From Actinomycetota bacterium (GTDB lineage Bacteria; Actinomycetota; Acidimicrobiia; Acidimicrobiales; Ilumatobacteraceae): DNA of 10,925 bases. The first letter of the stretch is position 1. Every line of letters begins with the position of its first letter. The stretch lies in NCBI GenBank assembly GCA_005788205.1, contig SXYT01000173.1, positions 1 through 10,925 on the forward strand, in the 5' to 3' direction. Of the stretch, positions 1 through 7,178 are shown piece after piece. The notes beneath the pieces were generated by a model that was given only the letters and a program-made list of their open reading frames with translations, was not told the origin of the DNA and did no database searches. A program made the translations under genes and the position numbers.

Positions 1-543
1 CGTGGTCTTGCCGACGCCGTTGACGCCGACGAACAGCCACACGTTCGGCTTCTTCTCCGCGTCGAGGCTCAGCGTGCGGTCGCTCGTGGAGAGGGCGGCC
101 GTCATCTCGGCGCGAAGAGCATCGATGACGGCATCGGGTGACGTGATCTCCCCGGCCTTGACGCGGTCTCTCAAGGGCACGAGCAACTTGTCGACCAGGC
201 GCACGCCGATGTCAGCACGCAGGAGCGTCTCTTCCAGGTCGTCCCACGTCTCCTGCGGCATGCCCGAGCGCCCGCGGATCTTCCTGAACGTGTCACTAAA
301 AAGGGAGCGTGTGCGTTCGGTCCTCGCTGCCACAGACGGCGCTGGCTGAGCGCTGGCCGGCGGGGACACAACCGGCGGGACTGACGCGATGACAACGGCA
401 CTGTCGACGGCACTGTCGACGGGATCCTCGATCAGTGGCAGTGGCTGAGCCCGTCGGCGCAGCAGGAACCACGCACCACCACCGAGCACGAGCAGCAGGA
501 CGATGACAACAATCGTTGCGGTCGTTGAGGTGTCGGCGAGCAT
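1..543 (-). CDS. ftsY: FtsY, signal recognition particle receptor GTPase (N-terminal 181 residues; cut by window edge)
   Basis: This is the receptor that docks SRP-ribosome complexes at the cytoplasmic membrane for co-translational insertion of membrane proteins. The ATG at 543-541 opens a protein with a hydrophobic segment at residues 10-28 followed by an Arg-rich stop (LLRRRAQ), so the N-terminus is probably membrane-anchored. A short Pro/Ala/Ser linker (about 34-72) follows, then the helical N domain (about 75-160, including TWDDLEETLLRADIG), then the start of the NG GTPase domain. The G1 P-loop GVNGVGKT lies at 173-180, and the window ends one codon later, so the G2-G5 motifs are off-window. 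The start lies 2 nt beyond the smc stop with no clear Shine-Dalgarno sequence, which suggests translational coupling to smc. The smc-ftsY order is conserved in actinobacteria and Firmicutes. The anchor-plus-linker design in place of a long acidic A domain is, from recall, common in actinobacteria. Residues 42-49 are a tandem duplication (VDSA twice). Confidence 0.95.
   Translation of the reverse strand, partial: MLADTSTTATIVVIVLLLVLGGGAWFLLRRRAQPLPLIEDPVDSAVDSAVVIASVPPVVSPPASAQPAPSVAARTERTRSLFSDTFRKIRGRSGMPQETWDDLEETLLRADIGVRLVDKLLVPLRDRVKAGEITSPDAVIDALRAEMTAALSTSDRTLSLDAEKKPNVWLFVGVNGVGKTT
397..420. repeat. Perfect tandem duplication of a 12-bp unit inside ftsY
   Basis: The unit ggcactgtcgac occurs twice back to back with no mismatch. 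It is in frame and encodes VDSA-VDSA in the FtsY linker between the membrane anchor and the N domain. It looks like a recent slippage duplication in a region under weak constraint. Confidence 0.85.
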
Positions 544-545
544 GG

Positions 546-3500
546 TCAGCCCGTGATCGCGCTGGAGCGCTCGGTGACGACCTTGGAAGACCCGCCCGGC
601 TGCATGCTGACACCGAGGAGGCAGTCGGCGGCCTCCATGGTGCGCTTCTGGTGGCTCACGATGATGAGCTGGGCGTCGCGCCGGAACTCAGCCACGAGCC
701 CGAGGAAACGATGCAGGTTCACGTCGTCGAGGGCGGCCTCCACCTCGTCCATCACGTAGAACGGGGAGGGACGGCTGCGGAACACCGAGAAGAGGAACGC
801 AATGGCCGTGAGCGACCGCTCGCCACCCGAGAGCAGGGACAGCTTCTTGAACGTCTTGCCGGGCGGCGTCGCCTCGATCTCGATGCCCGTGTTCAACAGG
901 TCGTCGGGGTTCGTGAGAGCGAGCCTGCCGGTACCGCCCGGGAACAGCAGGGAGAAGAGCTCCACGAAATTGTGGCTGACATCAGCGAAGGCGGCCGCGA
1001 ACACGGACTGGATCTCCTGGTCGATCGCCGTGATCACCTGGGCCAGTTCACGCCGGGTGTTGCGAACGTCAGCAAGCTGCTCCTCGAGGAACTCGTGGCG
1101 CTGCTGCAGTTCGGTGAACTCCTGGAGGGCCAGCGGGTTGATCGGGCCCATCAGGCGGATGTCGCGCTCGAGTGCGCGGGCGCGGTCTGCGTGCGTGGTT
1201 CCCTCGGGCACATCCGGCATCGGTGAAGCCTCGGCGGTCTCGGGCTCCACTTCCAGTTCGCGTCGCAGCATCTCGACTGCCGCCTCCAGGCGCATGCGGA
1301 TCTCTGCATCCTCGATGTCGATGCGCCGGGCACGCTCACGGGCCACCTCGAGATCCTGTTCGGCCGTGTGACGGTCGCGGCGGGCCTGGTCAAGACGGGC
1401 CGCGACGGCGCGCACCTCGTCGCTCTGGCGGCGGCGGATCTCGTGCAGCTCCGCGAGGCGCGCCTCGGTCCCGGTGCGGTGCGATTCGACGAGTGCAGAC
1501 AACCTGCCGATCGCCTCGATGGTCCTCTCCACCCTCTCGCGCCGCGACGTGGCGGCAAGCCGGGCCTCGGAGTTCGCACCCAGCTTCGATTCGCCGTCCT
1601 CGATGCGCTGGCGCAGGTACTGCTCACGCTCGCGGAGCCCGGCGAGACGCACCTCAAGGTCGGTGCGGCGCATGGACAGGTGCGCGAGCTGCGAGTCGAA
1701 CGCGGCGCGCGCCTCGTTGAGCGCCGCGACGGCCGCGAGCTCGGCAGCCTCGTTCTCCTCGAGCGCCGGCAGGATTCCCTCCAGCTCGGTGACGCGCGAG
1801 GTGTACTGCTGCATCCGCTCCCGGATCTCCTCGATGGCATCGCGCGACATCTGCTGCTCTGTTGCACCGGCACGGCGGTCGTTGACGGCACTCGTCAGCG
1901 TGTCGGCGGCCATCTCCACGGACTCCGACTGGCGCTGCAGGCGCTGCTGGGTGTCGGTCGCGAGCCGGCGCACGGTGCTCAGCTCCTGGCGCGCGGCGTC
2001 CTGCTCGTTCTTCAGTCGAGCGACGTCGGCGAGCGCGGCCGCCTCGTCCCGGCGTGCTGCATCGACGACCTCCTGCGACCCGAGCTCGTCAGCTGCGCCG
2101 ATGCGCCATCCACTCCGTCCGAACCTGTCACCCGAGCGGGTGACGACCACCGACGAGGGGTTCCCCGACGACACGGTGACCGCGGCGTCGGCATCCTCCA
2201 CGCAGCCGATGCCCTCGAGCAGTGCATCGAGGAGTGCGGAGACCGCGGCGGGTGCCCCGGCGGCCGGGATCACCCGGGAACGCAGCGACTCAGCGCCCGA
2301 AGGGACGGTCGCACCCGTGGGGCGCACCGCGCCGAGCGCGAGCACCGCGCCGTTCTGGCCGTTGGTGCGAAGCGCACGAAGCGCGGCGCGGGCAACCGCG
2401 GTGTCAGAGACGAGCACTGCGCCGACGGCCTCACCGAGACCCGCGCGCACGGCGGCATCCCACCCGGCATCGACGGTGACGAGGTCAATCAGGGCCCCGA
2501 CCACACCCGGCACCTCGGCAAGGTTCTCCGCACCCGTGCGGGCACGTGATGCCGCGTCAGCCGACGACAGGGACTCGACACGCGCGGCACGCTGCGCGTG
2601 TCTCCGTTCCGCCGCGATGACCTCATCCTGGAGACGGTCGATGTCCGTCTCGGCGAGGTCACGCCGCTTGTCGAGTTCGGTGATCTCCTCGCGCAGCACG
2701 GCGACGGCGTTCTCGGCGTCCTCCAGGTCACGCTGGAGCCCCTGGATCTCGGTGTTCGTCTCCTGGTCACGCGAGGCGATCTGCTCGATGCGTGCCTGGA
2801 GGCGCTGGATCTCCCCTGCGTTCTGCTCCACCGTGTTGCGCAGGGTGCGCAGTTCGCCGCGCACCTCCGCGGCCGCTCCGGCGGCCTGCGACGACGGCAC
2901 GCTCGCGAACATCCCGTTCACCTCGCGCTCCTGCTCGAACGTGCTCTCCTCGGCGAGCAGGCGCTCGGCCTCCTCCGCCGCGATCGCGAGACCGCGATCC
3001 ACATCCGCCAGCTCCCCGCGCGACTGGGCCACGTCCGCCTCGAGCGTGGCGACCACGTCATCAGCCATCATCTGTCCCTGGTCACGCTCCAGGCCGCGGC
3101 GGCGCTCGGCGATCAGGGCGGAGAGCCCGCGGGCGCGCTCGCGCAGCTGCTCCACGCGCACCAGTTCGTCACTGACGCCAGAGTCACCGCGCGCGGACAA
3201 CTCGGCCTCCGCCGCGAGAACCTCGGTGTCGAGGGCTGCGAGTCGCCTCCTCGTCTCGGCCTCGGCGCCCGAGACCTCTGTCTTCTCCCCCGCGAGCGCG
3301 GCCAGACGTGCGCGCAGACCCGCGATCTCGCGGCCGGAGAGGAAGAGACGCAGTGCGCGGAGCTCGGCCTGCACCTCCTCGTGGCGGCGGGCGGCCTCGG
3401 CCTGGCGCTCGAGAGGGCGCAACTGGCGGCGCACCTCGCGGATGAGGTCCTGCACGCGCAGCAGGTTCGCCTCCGTCGACTCGAGTCGTCGCTCGGCCTT

Positions 3501-4025
3501 CTCCTTGCGCTTGCGGTACTTGAGGACACCCGCGGCCTCCTCGATGATGGCGCGGCGGTCCTCGGCACGCGCCGTGAGGACTGCATCGATCTGCCCCTGG
3601 CTGATGATGACGTGCTGCTGGCGGCCGACGCCAGCGTCCGAGAGCAGTTCCTGCACATCGAGCAGGCGGCACTCCACCCCGTTGATCGCGTACTCGCTGT
3701 CGCCGTTGCGAAAGAGCGTGCGGCTGACGGTGACCTCGCTGAAGTCGAGCGGCAGCAGGCCGGCGGAGTTGTCGAGCGTCAGCATCACCTCGGCGCGGCC
3801 GAGGGCAGGTCGCTTCTTGGTGCCGTTGAAGATGACGTCCTCCATCTTCGTCGAGCGAACGGACGAGGGCGCCTGCGCCCCGAGCACCCACGCGACCGCG
3901 TCCACGACGTTCGACTTTCCGGAGCCGTTCGGCCCGACGACGACGGTGACGCCGGGCTCCATCTCGAGCACGGTTGCATCAGCGAAAGACTTGAATCCCC
4001 TGAGGGTGAGCGACTTGAGGAACAC
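546..4025 (-). CDS. smc: SMC, chromosome condensation and segregation ATPase
   Basis: SMC forms an antiparallel coiled-coil homodimer that, with ScpA and ScpB, extrudes DNA loops and helps segregate the chromosome. I start it at the GTG 4025-4023, because the peptide then reads (M)FLKSLTLRGFKSFADAT, the usual family N-terminus; this gives 1159 aa, close to the usual 1150-1200. Visible parts are Walker A GPNGSGKS (31-38), Q-loop ISQGQIDAVL (141-150), coiled coil to about 490, a hinge at about 500-650 with glycine-rich VPGVVGAL and GDRFGRSGW, return coiled coil to about 1000, signature LSGGERS (from about 1065), Walker B YVMDE (about 1090), D-loop (AALDD) and the H-loop SHQ (about 1124). No frameshift or missing catalytic motif is seen. 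An in-frame ATG at 4070 would add 15 residues that do not resemble SMC. The scpA and scpB genes are not in the window. It sits between mutM (57 nt) and ftsY (2 nt). Confidence 0.97.
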   Translation of the reverse strand: MFLKSLTLRGFKSFADATVLEMEPGVTVVVGPNGSGKSNVVDAVAWVLGAQAPSSVRSTKMEDVIFNGTKKRPALGRAEVMLTLDNSAGLLPLDFSEVTVSRTLFRNGDSEYAINGVECRLLDVQELLSDAGVGRQQHVIISQGQIDAVLTARAEDRRAIIEEAAGVLKYRKRKEKAERRLESTEANLLRVQDLIREVRRQLRPLERQAEAARRHEEVQAELRALRLFLSGREIAGLRARLAALAGEKTEVSGAEAETRRRLAALDTEVLAAEAELSARGDSGVSDELVRVEQLRERARGLSALIAERRRGLERDQGQMMADDVVATLEADVAQSRGELADVDRGLAIAAEEAERLLAEESTFEQEREVNGMFASVPSSQAAGAAAEVRGELRTLRNTVEQNAGEIQRLQARIEQIASRDQETNTEIQGLQRDLEDAENAVAVLREEITELDKRRDLAETDIDRLQDEVIAAERRHAQRAARVESLSSADAASRARTGAENLAEVPGVVGALIDLVTVDAGWDAAVRAGLGEAVGAVLVSDTAVARAALRALRTNGQNGAVLALGAVRPTGATVPSGAESLRSRVIPAAGAPAAVSALLDALLEGIGCVEDADAAVTVSSGNPSSVVVTRSGDRFGRSGWRIGAADELGSQEVVDAARRDEAAALADVARLKNEQDAARQELSTVRRLATDTQQRLQRQSESVEMAADTLTSAVNDRRAGATEQQMSRDAIEEIRERMQQYTSRVTELEGILPALEENEAAELAAVAALNEARAAFDSQLAHLSMRRTDLEVRLAGLREREQYLRQRIEDGESKLGANSEARLAATSRRERVERTIEAIGRLSALVESHRTGTEARLAELHEIRRRQSDEVRAVAARLDQARRDRHTAEQDLEVARERARRIDIEDAEIRMRLEAAVEMLRRELEVEPETAEASPMPDVPEGTTHADRARALERDIRLMGPINPLALQEFTELQQRHEFLEEQLADVRNTRRELAQVITAIDQEIQSVFAAAFADVSHNFVELFSLLFPGGTGRLALTNPDDLLNTGIEIEATPPGKTFKKLSLLSGGERSLTAIAFLFSVFRSRPSPFYVMDEVEAALDDVNLHRFLGLVAEFRRDAQLIIVSHQKRTMEAADCLLGVSMQPGGSSKVVTERSSAITG

Positions 4026-4082
4026 GGCGGTTCCCACAGTAACGGAACTGCACCTGCGCGGACCCTGCATCCACGCGCTGCG

Positions 4083-4931
4083 TCACCGCTGGCAGCGCGC
4101 ACAGTACGAGGTGGAGCGGCCCGCCGCGACGACCCTGCGGATCCGACTTTTTCCACAGGTCAGGCATCCCTCTCCCTCGCGGCCGTAGACGAGATGGCTC
4201 AACTGGAACCAGCCGGTGTTCCCCTCCACGTCCACATACTGGGTGTCGTCGAGCGTGGAACCGCCCGCTTCGATCGCCTCCGAGAGGACCGCCACGGTCT
4301 GCCCGGCGAGCAGCCGCACCTGTGGACGACGGAGCGAATCGACGGGGCGGTCCCATCTCATCCTGCAGCGGTGCAGGATCTCGTCGGCATAGATGTTCCC
4401 GATGCCCGCGACCACGCGCTGGCCGAGGAGGAGGGGCTTCAGGGCGCCCCGGCGACCCTTGAGTGCGTCACCCAGCACGTCCGCATCGAACGGGTCTCGG
4501 ATGGGGTCCACCCCGAGGCGCGACAGTTCGGGCAGCACCTCCGCCTCCTCGGCCGGGTCGTACACGACCACCTCACCGAACGTGCGCGGGTCCACGAACC
4601 ACATCTCCTCGCGCACGCCGTCCCTCTCAGCGAGCGGCAGCACCACGTGAGTGTGGGGCGGCCTCTCCGCCCCGTGCGGAGCGACGATGACCCGCCCGCT
4701 CATGCGAAGGTGAATCATCATCCTGTCGCCGGTGTCGAGATCGCACAGCAGGTATTTGCCGCGCCTGTCCGCCGAGACAACGGTCGCGCCGCCGAGGCCG
4801 GTGATGACCGCCTCCCTGCCGACGCGCCTGACACTGCGCTCGCGACCGACCGTGACCTTGCCGATCCTGCGCCCGACCACGCGGGCCTCGATCCCCCGCC
4901 GGACGGTCTCGACCTCGGGGAGTTCGGGCAT
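4083..4931 (-). CDS. mutM: MutM/Fpg, formamidopyrimidine (8-oxoguanine) DNA glycosylase
   Basis: This bifunctional base-excision repair enzyme removes 8-oxoguanine and FaPy lesions and cleaves the abasic site by beta,delta-elimination. The protein has 282 aa. The N-terminus MPELPEVETV carries the nucleophilic Pro2 and Glu3. Lys59 in RGKYLL matches the conserved catalytic-loop lysine, and the helix-two-turn-helix is GIGNIYADEILH (176-187). The C-terminal zinc finger has C256, C259, C277 and C280. The interval between the two CxxC pairs is 17 residues, one more than in E. coli Fpg (16, from memory). It is Fpg rather than Nei, because Nei proteins have a different N-terminus (PEGPE) in the equivalent position. 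Its ATG lies 1 nt after the rnc stop (TGAGATG), with no separate ribosome site visible, so translation is probably coupled to rnc. The rnc-mutM-smc order is typical of actinobacteria. Confidence 0.96.
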   Translation of the reverse strand: MPELPEVETVRRGIEARVVGRRIGKVTVGRERSVRRVGREAVITGLGGATVVSADRRGKYLLCDLDTGDRMMIHLRMSGRVIVAPHGAERPPHTHVVLPLAERDGVREEMWFVDPRTFGEVVVYDPAEEAEVLPELSRLGVDPIRDPFDADVLGDALKGRRGALKPLLLGQRVVAGIGNIYADEILHRCRMRWDRPVDSLRRPQVRLLAGQTVAVLSEAIEAGGSTLDDTQYVDVEGNTGWFQLSHLVYGREGEGCLTCGKSRIRRVVAAGRSTSYCARCQR

Positions 4932-4932
4932 C

Positions 4933-5628
4933 TCAGTGGGTCAGTGCCGCGATCGCGGCGCGCGCGGCGACCTGCTCCGCGGCTTTCTTCGTGCGCCCGA
5001 GACCGGTGCCGAGCACCTTGTTCCCCACGGTCACCGTGGCCGTGAACACACGGTCGTGGTCCGGGCCCTCGCCCTCTGTGTCGTAGCGCGGCACGGGGTG
5101 GCCCCCGGCCGCGCACATCTCCTGGAGGCTGGTCTTTGCGTCCACCGTGTCCAGCACGGGGATCGCCTCCTCCACCGACGCAGCGAGCATCCGGAGCACG
5201 AAGGATGCCGCGGGCGCCTCGCCACCGTCGAGATAGATCGCCCCGATGACGGCCTCAAAGCCGTCCGCAAGGATGGAGTCCTTGTCCCTGCCGCCGCCTG
5301 ACGACTCCCCCTGGCCCAGCAGCACGTAGTCGCCGAGCGAGATCTCCCGGGCCCTGTCGGCAAGCGCCCCCGTGTTCACCACTGCCTGGCGGAGATCGGA
5401 GAGGCGCCCCTCGTCGTCGTGCGGGAGACGGCGGTACGCGTGCGCGGCGATCACCCACCCGAGCACAGCGTCACCGAGGAACTCGAGCCGTTCGTTGGAG
5501 TCCGGCTCACCGTGCTCGGCCTGGTACGAGCGGTGCACGAGCGCAAGACGCAGGAGGGAGATGTCGGAGAACTCGTGACCGACGACGGCCATCAACGCCC
5601 GGAGGTCGGGTTCGGTCGGCCTGTCCAC
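4933..5628 (-). CDS. rnc: Ribonuclease III
   Basis: RNase III is a double-strand-specific endoribonuclease that processes pre-rRNA and structured mRNAs. The 231-aa protein has the RNase III signature NERLEFLGDAVLG (45-57) with acidic residues E46, E49 and D53. The second metal-binding pair is D122 and E125 (ILADGFEAVIGAIYLDGG). A double-stranded RNA-binding domain follows at about 164-229, with TSLQE and the basic GRTKKAAEQVAARAA helix. All expected catalytic residues are present and the length is typical. The start is GTG (5628-5626), supported by an AGGA ribosome site 8 nt upstream. It lies 18 nt after acpP and 1 nt before mutM. The acpP-rnc-smc-ftsY neighbourhood is also found in Bacillus; mutM between rnc and smc is the actinobacterial variant. 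In E. coli RNase III represses its own mRNA; no such structure is obvious here. Confidence 0.96.
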   Translation of the reverse strand: MDRPTEPDLRALMAVVGHEFSDISLLRLALVHRSYQAEHGEPDSNERLEFLGDAVLGWVIAAHAYRRLPHDDEGRLSDLRQAVVNTGALADRAREISLGDYVLLGQGESSGGGRDKDSILADGFEAVIGAIYLDGGEAPAASFVLRMLAASVEEAIPVLDTVDAKTSLQEMCAAGGHPVPRYDTEGEGPDHDRVFTATVTVGNKVLGTGLGRTKKAAEQVAARAAIAALTH

Positions 5629-5646
5629 TTCGCGGGTCCTGTGCGC

Positions 5647-5916
5647 CTAGGCGCCGTGGGCGCGCATGACGTAGTCGACGGCGTCCCTCACGGTCTTCAG
5701 CTGGGCGAGTTCCTCGTCGTCGAAAGAGAAGCCCTCGAGGGTCGCGGAGAACTCCTGCTCGAGCGCATCGACCAGTTCGATCAACGCGATGGAGTCCGCA
5801 CCGAGGTCCTCGACGAAGGTCTGGTCCTCCGAGATGCCCGATGCATCTGTCTCGAGAATGTCGGCGAGATGCGCCGCGACCGTCCCGACGACGTGTGCGC
5901 GTTCGATGGATGCCAT
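5647..5916 (-). CDS. acpP: Acyl carrier protein
   Basis: This small acidic four-helix protein carries growing acyl chains on a 4'-phosphopantetheine arm in type II fatty acid synthesis and supplies acyl-ACP to PlsX, encoded just upstream. It has 89 aa. The attachment site is Ser42 in EDLGADSIALIELVDALEQEF, followed by the usual acidic helix II. The residue after the serine is Ile, where most fatty-acid ACPs have Leu (DSL); this is a conservative change but worth noting when assigning its partners. ACPs of other pathways share this fold, but the position between plsX (18 nt) and rnc (18 nt), with no ketosynthase or NRPS gene near, favours the housekeeping ACP. The ATG start has only a weak, close AGG upstream, so coupling to plsX is possible. 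The stop is TAG. Confidence 0.93.
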   Translation of the reverse strand: MASIERAHVVGTVAAHLADILETDASGISEDQTFVEDLGADSIALIELVDALEQEFSATLEGFSFDDEELAQLKTVRDAVDYVMRAHGA

Positions 5917-5934
5917 GACCTGGTTCCGTTTCCG

Positions 5935-6909
5935 TTACTCGGTGGCGGTCGCCGCGATGGCGTCGCGGATAGCGCCCACCATCCCGGTCTCCACCATTTC
6001 CTGTGCGACCTTGATGCCGTTCACCATCGCCCGCGCGCTGCTGGAGCCGTGGGAGATGATGCAGACCCCGTCAATGCCGAGCAGGATCGCCCCGCCAGTG
6101 TTGTCAGGATCGAACGTTGCGTACATCGGAAGCAGCGCCGGCATGAGGGCATCGGCGTGTTCCTTGTACTCGGGCTGGGTGATTGCCTCGAGGAGCGCGC
6201 GGATCACGGTGCGCAGGGTGCCCTCGAGGGTCTTCAGGACGACATTGCCGGTGAATCCGTCGGTGACGACCACGTCGACCGCGTCGGTCGTGATGTCGCG
6301 GCCCTCGACGTTCCCGATGAAGTTGATGCCCCGGGCGGCGGACAGGAGTTCGTAGGCGTCCTTGCGAAGCGTGTCGCCCTTGCCGGGTTCCTCGCCGATG
6401 GAGAGGAGGCCCACCTTCGGCTGGGCGATTCCGTAGCGCTGGCGCGCGTACACCGATCCCATCACCGCGAACTGCACCAGCCAGTCAGCCTGGACCTCGG
6501 CATTCGCGCCGGCGTCGAGGAGGACCGTGGGTGTGCCGCCCGGGACGGGCACGGGAGTGGCGATCGCAGGCCGGTGGACGCCCTTGATGCGGCCCATGCG
6601 CAGCAACGCACTCGCCATGGTGGCACCGGTGTTGCCGGCCGAGATCATGGCGCTCGCCTTGCCGTCACGCACAGCCTCCGCGGCGCGCACGAGCGTGGAG
6701 TCGCGCTTCTTGCGGACCGACGACGCGGGGTCGTCGTCCATCTCGATGACCTCGCTGGCCGGGATCAGCGGCAGGTCACCAGTTCCCTCGAGGCCTTCCG
6801 GCCCGACGAGGACGACAGGAATACCGGCTTCTGCGGCCTGGAGGGCACCCGCGAGGATCTCCCCAGGGGCCCTGTCGCCGCCCATCGCGTCAACTGCGAT
6901 CGGCAACAC
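5935..6909 (-). CDS. plsX: PlsX, phosphate acyltransferase (acyl-ACP:phosphate)
   Basis: PlsX is a peripheral membrane enzyme that converts acyl-ACP and phosphate to acyl-phosphate, the donor used by PlsY for the first acylation of glycerol-3-phosphate. The 324-aa protein carries the family hallmarks: N-terminal IAVDAMGGDRAPGEIL (4-19), DDDPASSVRKKRDSTLVRA (58-76), SAGNTGATMASALLRMGRIKGV (from residue 90), LLDAGANAEV (130-139), LLSIGEEPGKGD (168-179) and NVEGRDI followed by DVVVTDGFTGNVVLKT (200-227). The start is taken as GTG 6909-6907; the adjacent TTG codon is a near-equivalent alternative, and no good Shine-Dalgarno is seen. It follows rpmF by 12 nt and precedes acpP, its substrate carrier, by 18 nt. 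The rpmF-plsX link is conserved from proteobacteria to Gram-positives. The fabD and fabG genes, which lie between plsX and acpP in Bacillus, are absent here. Confidence 0.96.
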   Translation of the reverse strand: MLPIAVDAMGGDRAPGEILAGALQAAEAGIPVVLVGPEGLEGTGDLPLIPASEVIEMDDDPASSVRKKRDSTLVRAAEAVRDGKASAMISAGNTGATMASALLRMGRIKGVHRPAIATPVPVPGGTPTVLLDAGANAEVQADWLVQFAVMGSVYARQRYGIAQPKVGLLSIGEEPGKGDTLRKDAYELLSAARGINFIGNVEGRDITTDAVDVVVTDGFTGNVVLKTLEGTLRTVIRALLEAITQPEYKEHADALMPALLPMYATFDPDNTGGAILLGIDGVCIISHGSSSARAMVNGIKVAQEMVETGMVGAIRDAIAATATE

Positions 6910-6921
6910 GGGGAGGTCGGC

Positions 6922-7104
6922 TTACTGCTCGACCTGGACCGCGGCGCGGCCCTTGTACCAACCACAGCTGCCGCACACGACGTGCGGGAGCTTGGCGGCC
7001 TGGCAGCGCGGGCAGGTGCTGCGCGACGGCGCACCGAGGCGCCAGTTGGACGCGCGGCGCATGCGGGTCTTCGACTTCGACTTCTTCTTCTTGGGAACGG
7101 CCAC
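6922..7104 (-). CDS. rpmF: 50S ribosomal protein L32 (zinc-binding form)
   Basis: L32 is a small protein of the large ribosomal subunit. The 60-aa product has the typical basic start MAVPKKKKSKSKTRMRRA, and two CxxC pairs (C31/C34 and C44/C47, the latter in HVVCGSCGWYKGR) that bind one zinc ion. It is therefore the zinc-containing C+ form, not the cysteine-free paralogue that some actinobacteria make under zinc starvation. The start is GTG 7104-7102, with a strong GGGAG ribosome site at 7115-7111 and a 6-nt spacer. This is the clearest ribosome site in the main run and fits a highly expressed gene. The gene lies 74 nt after the DUF177 gene and 12 nt before plsX, the standard yceD-rpmF-plsX arrangement. 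Confidence 0.97.
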   Translation of the reverse strand: MAVPKKKKSKSKTRMRRASNWRLGAPSRSTCPRCQAAKLPHVVCGSCGWYKGRAAVQVEQ

Positions 7105-7178
7105 CGTGGTCTCCCTTGGCTAGAGGCACAAACACCCCGTTCTGGGGTCAGGGAAGGATAGCCGAATTCGGCCGAAAC
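7105..7178 (-). promoter_or_regulatory. rpmF leader: possible internal promoter, hairpin and strong ribosome site
   Basis: This is the longest gap in the main run. Read on the minus strand it holds four things in order. First is a perfect 12-bp palindrome gccgaattcggc (7161-7172). Second is TATCCT (7160-7155), which fits an actinobacterial -10 element (TAnnnT) but has no convincing -35. Third is a small hairpin with a 5-bp stem (accCC/ggggt type, 7134-7138 with 7144-7148, loop 7139-7143). Fourth is the GGGAG ribosome site (7111-7115). A transcript starting about 7 nt after TATCCT would begin with the hairpin. An extra promoter for L32 is plausible but is inference only. Confidence 0.3.

Noticed and set aside
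1474..5045. Very long plus-strand open frames (over 800 codons) antisense to smc and mutM
   Set aside because: They are rich in Ser/Arg or show no domain, while the minus strand encodes complete SMC and MutM with all motifs. Long antisense frames are expected in high-GC coding DNA.
7134..7148. Hairpin in the DUF177-rpmF gap as a transcription terminator
   Set aside because: The stem is only 5 bp and is followed by a GTTTG stretch, not a T-run. It lies inside a conserved operon, so I treat it as part of the rpmF leader.
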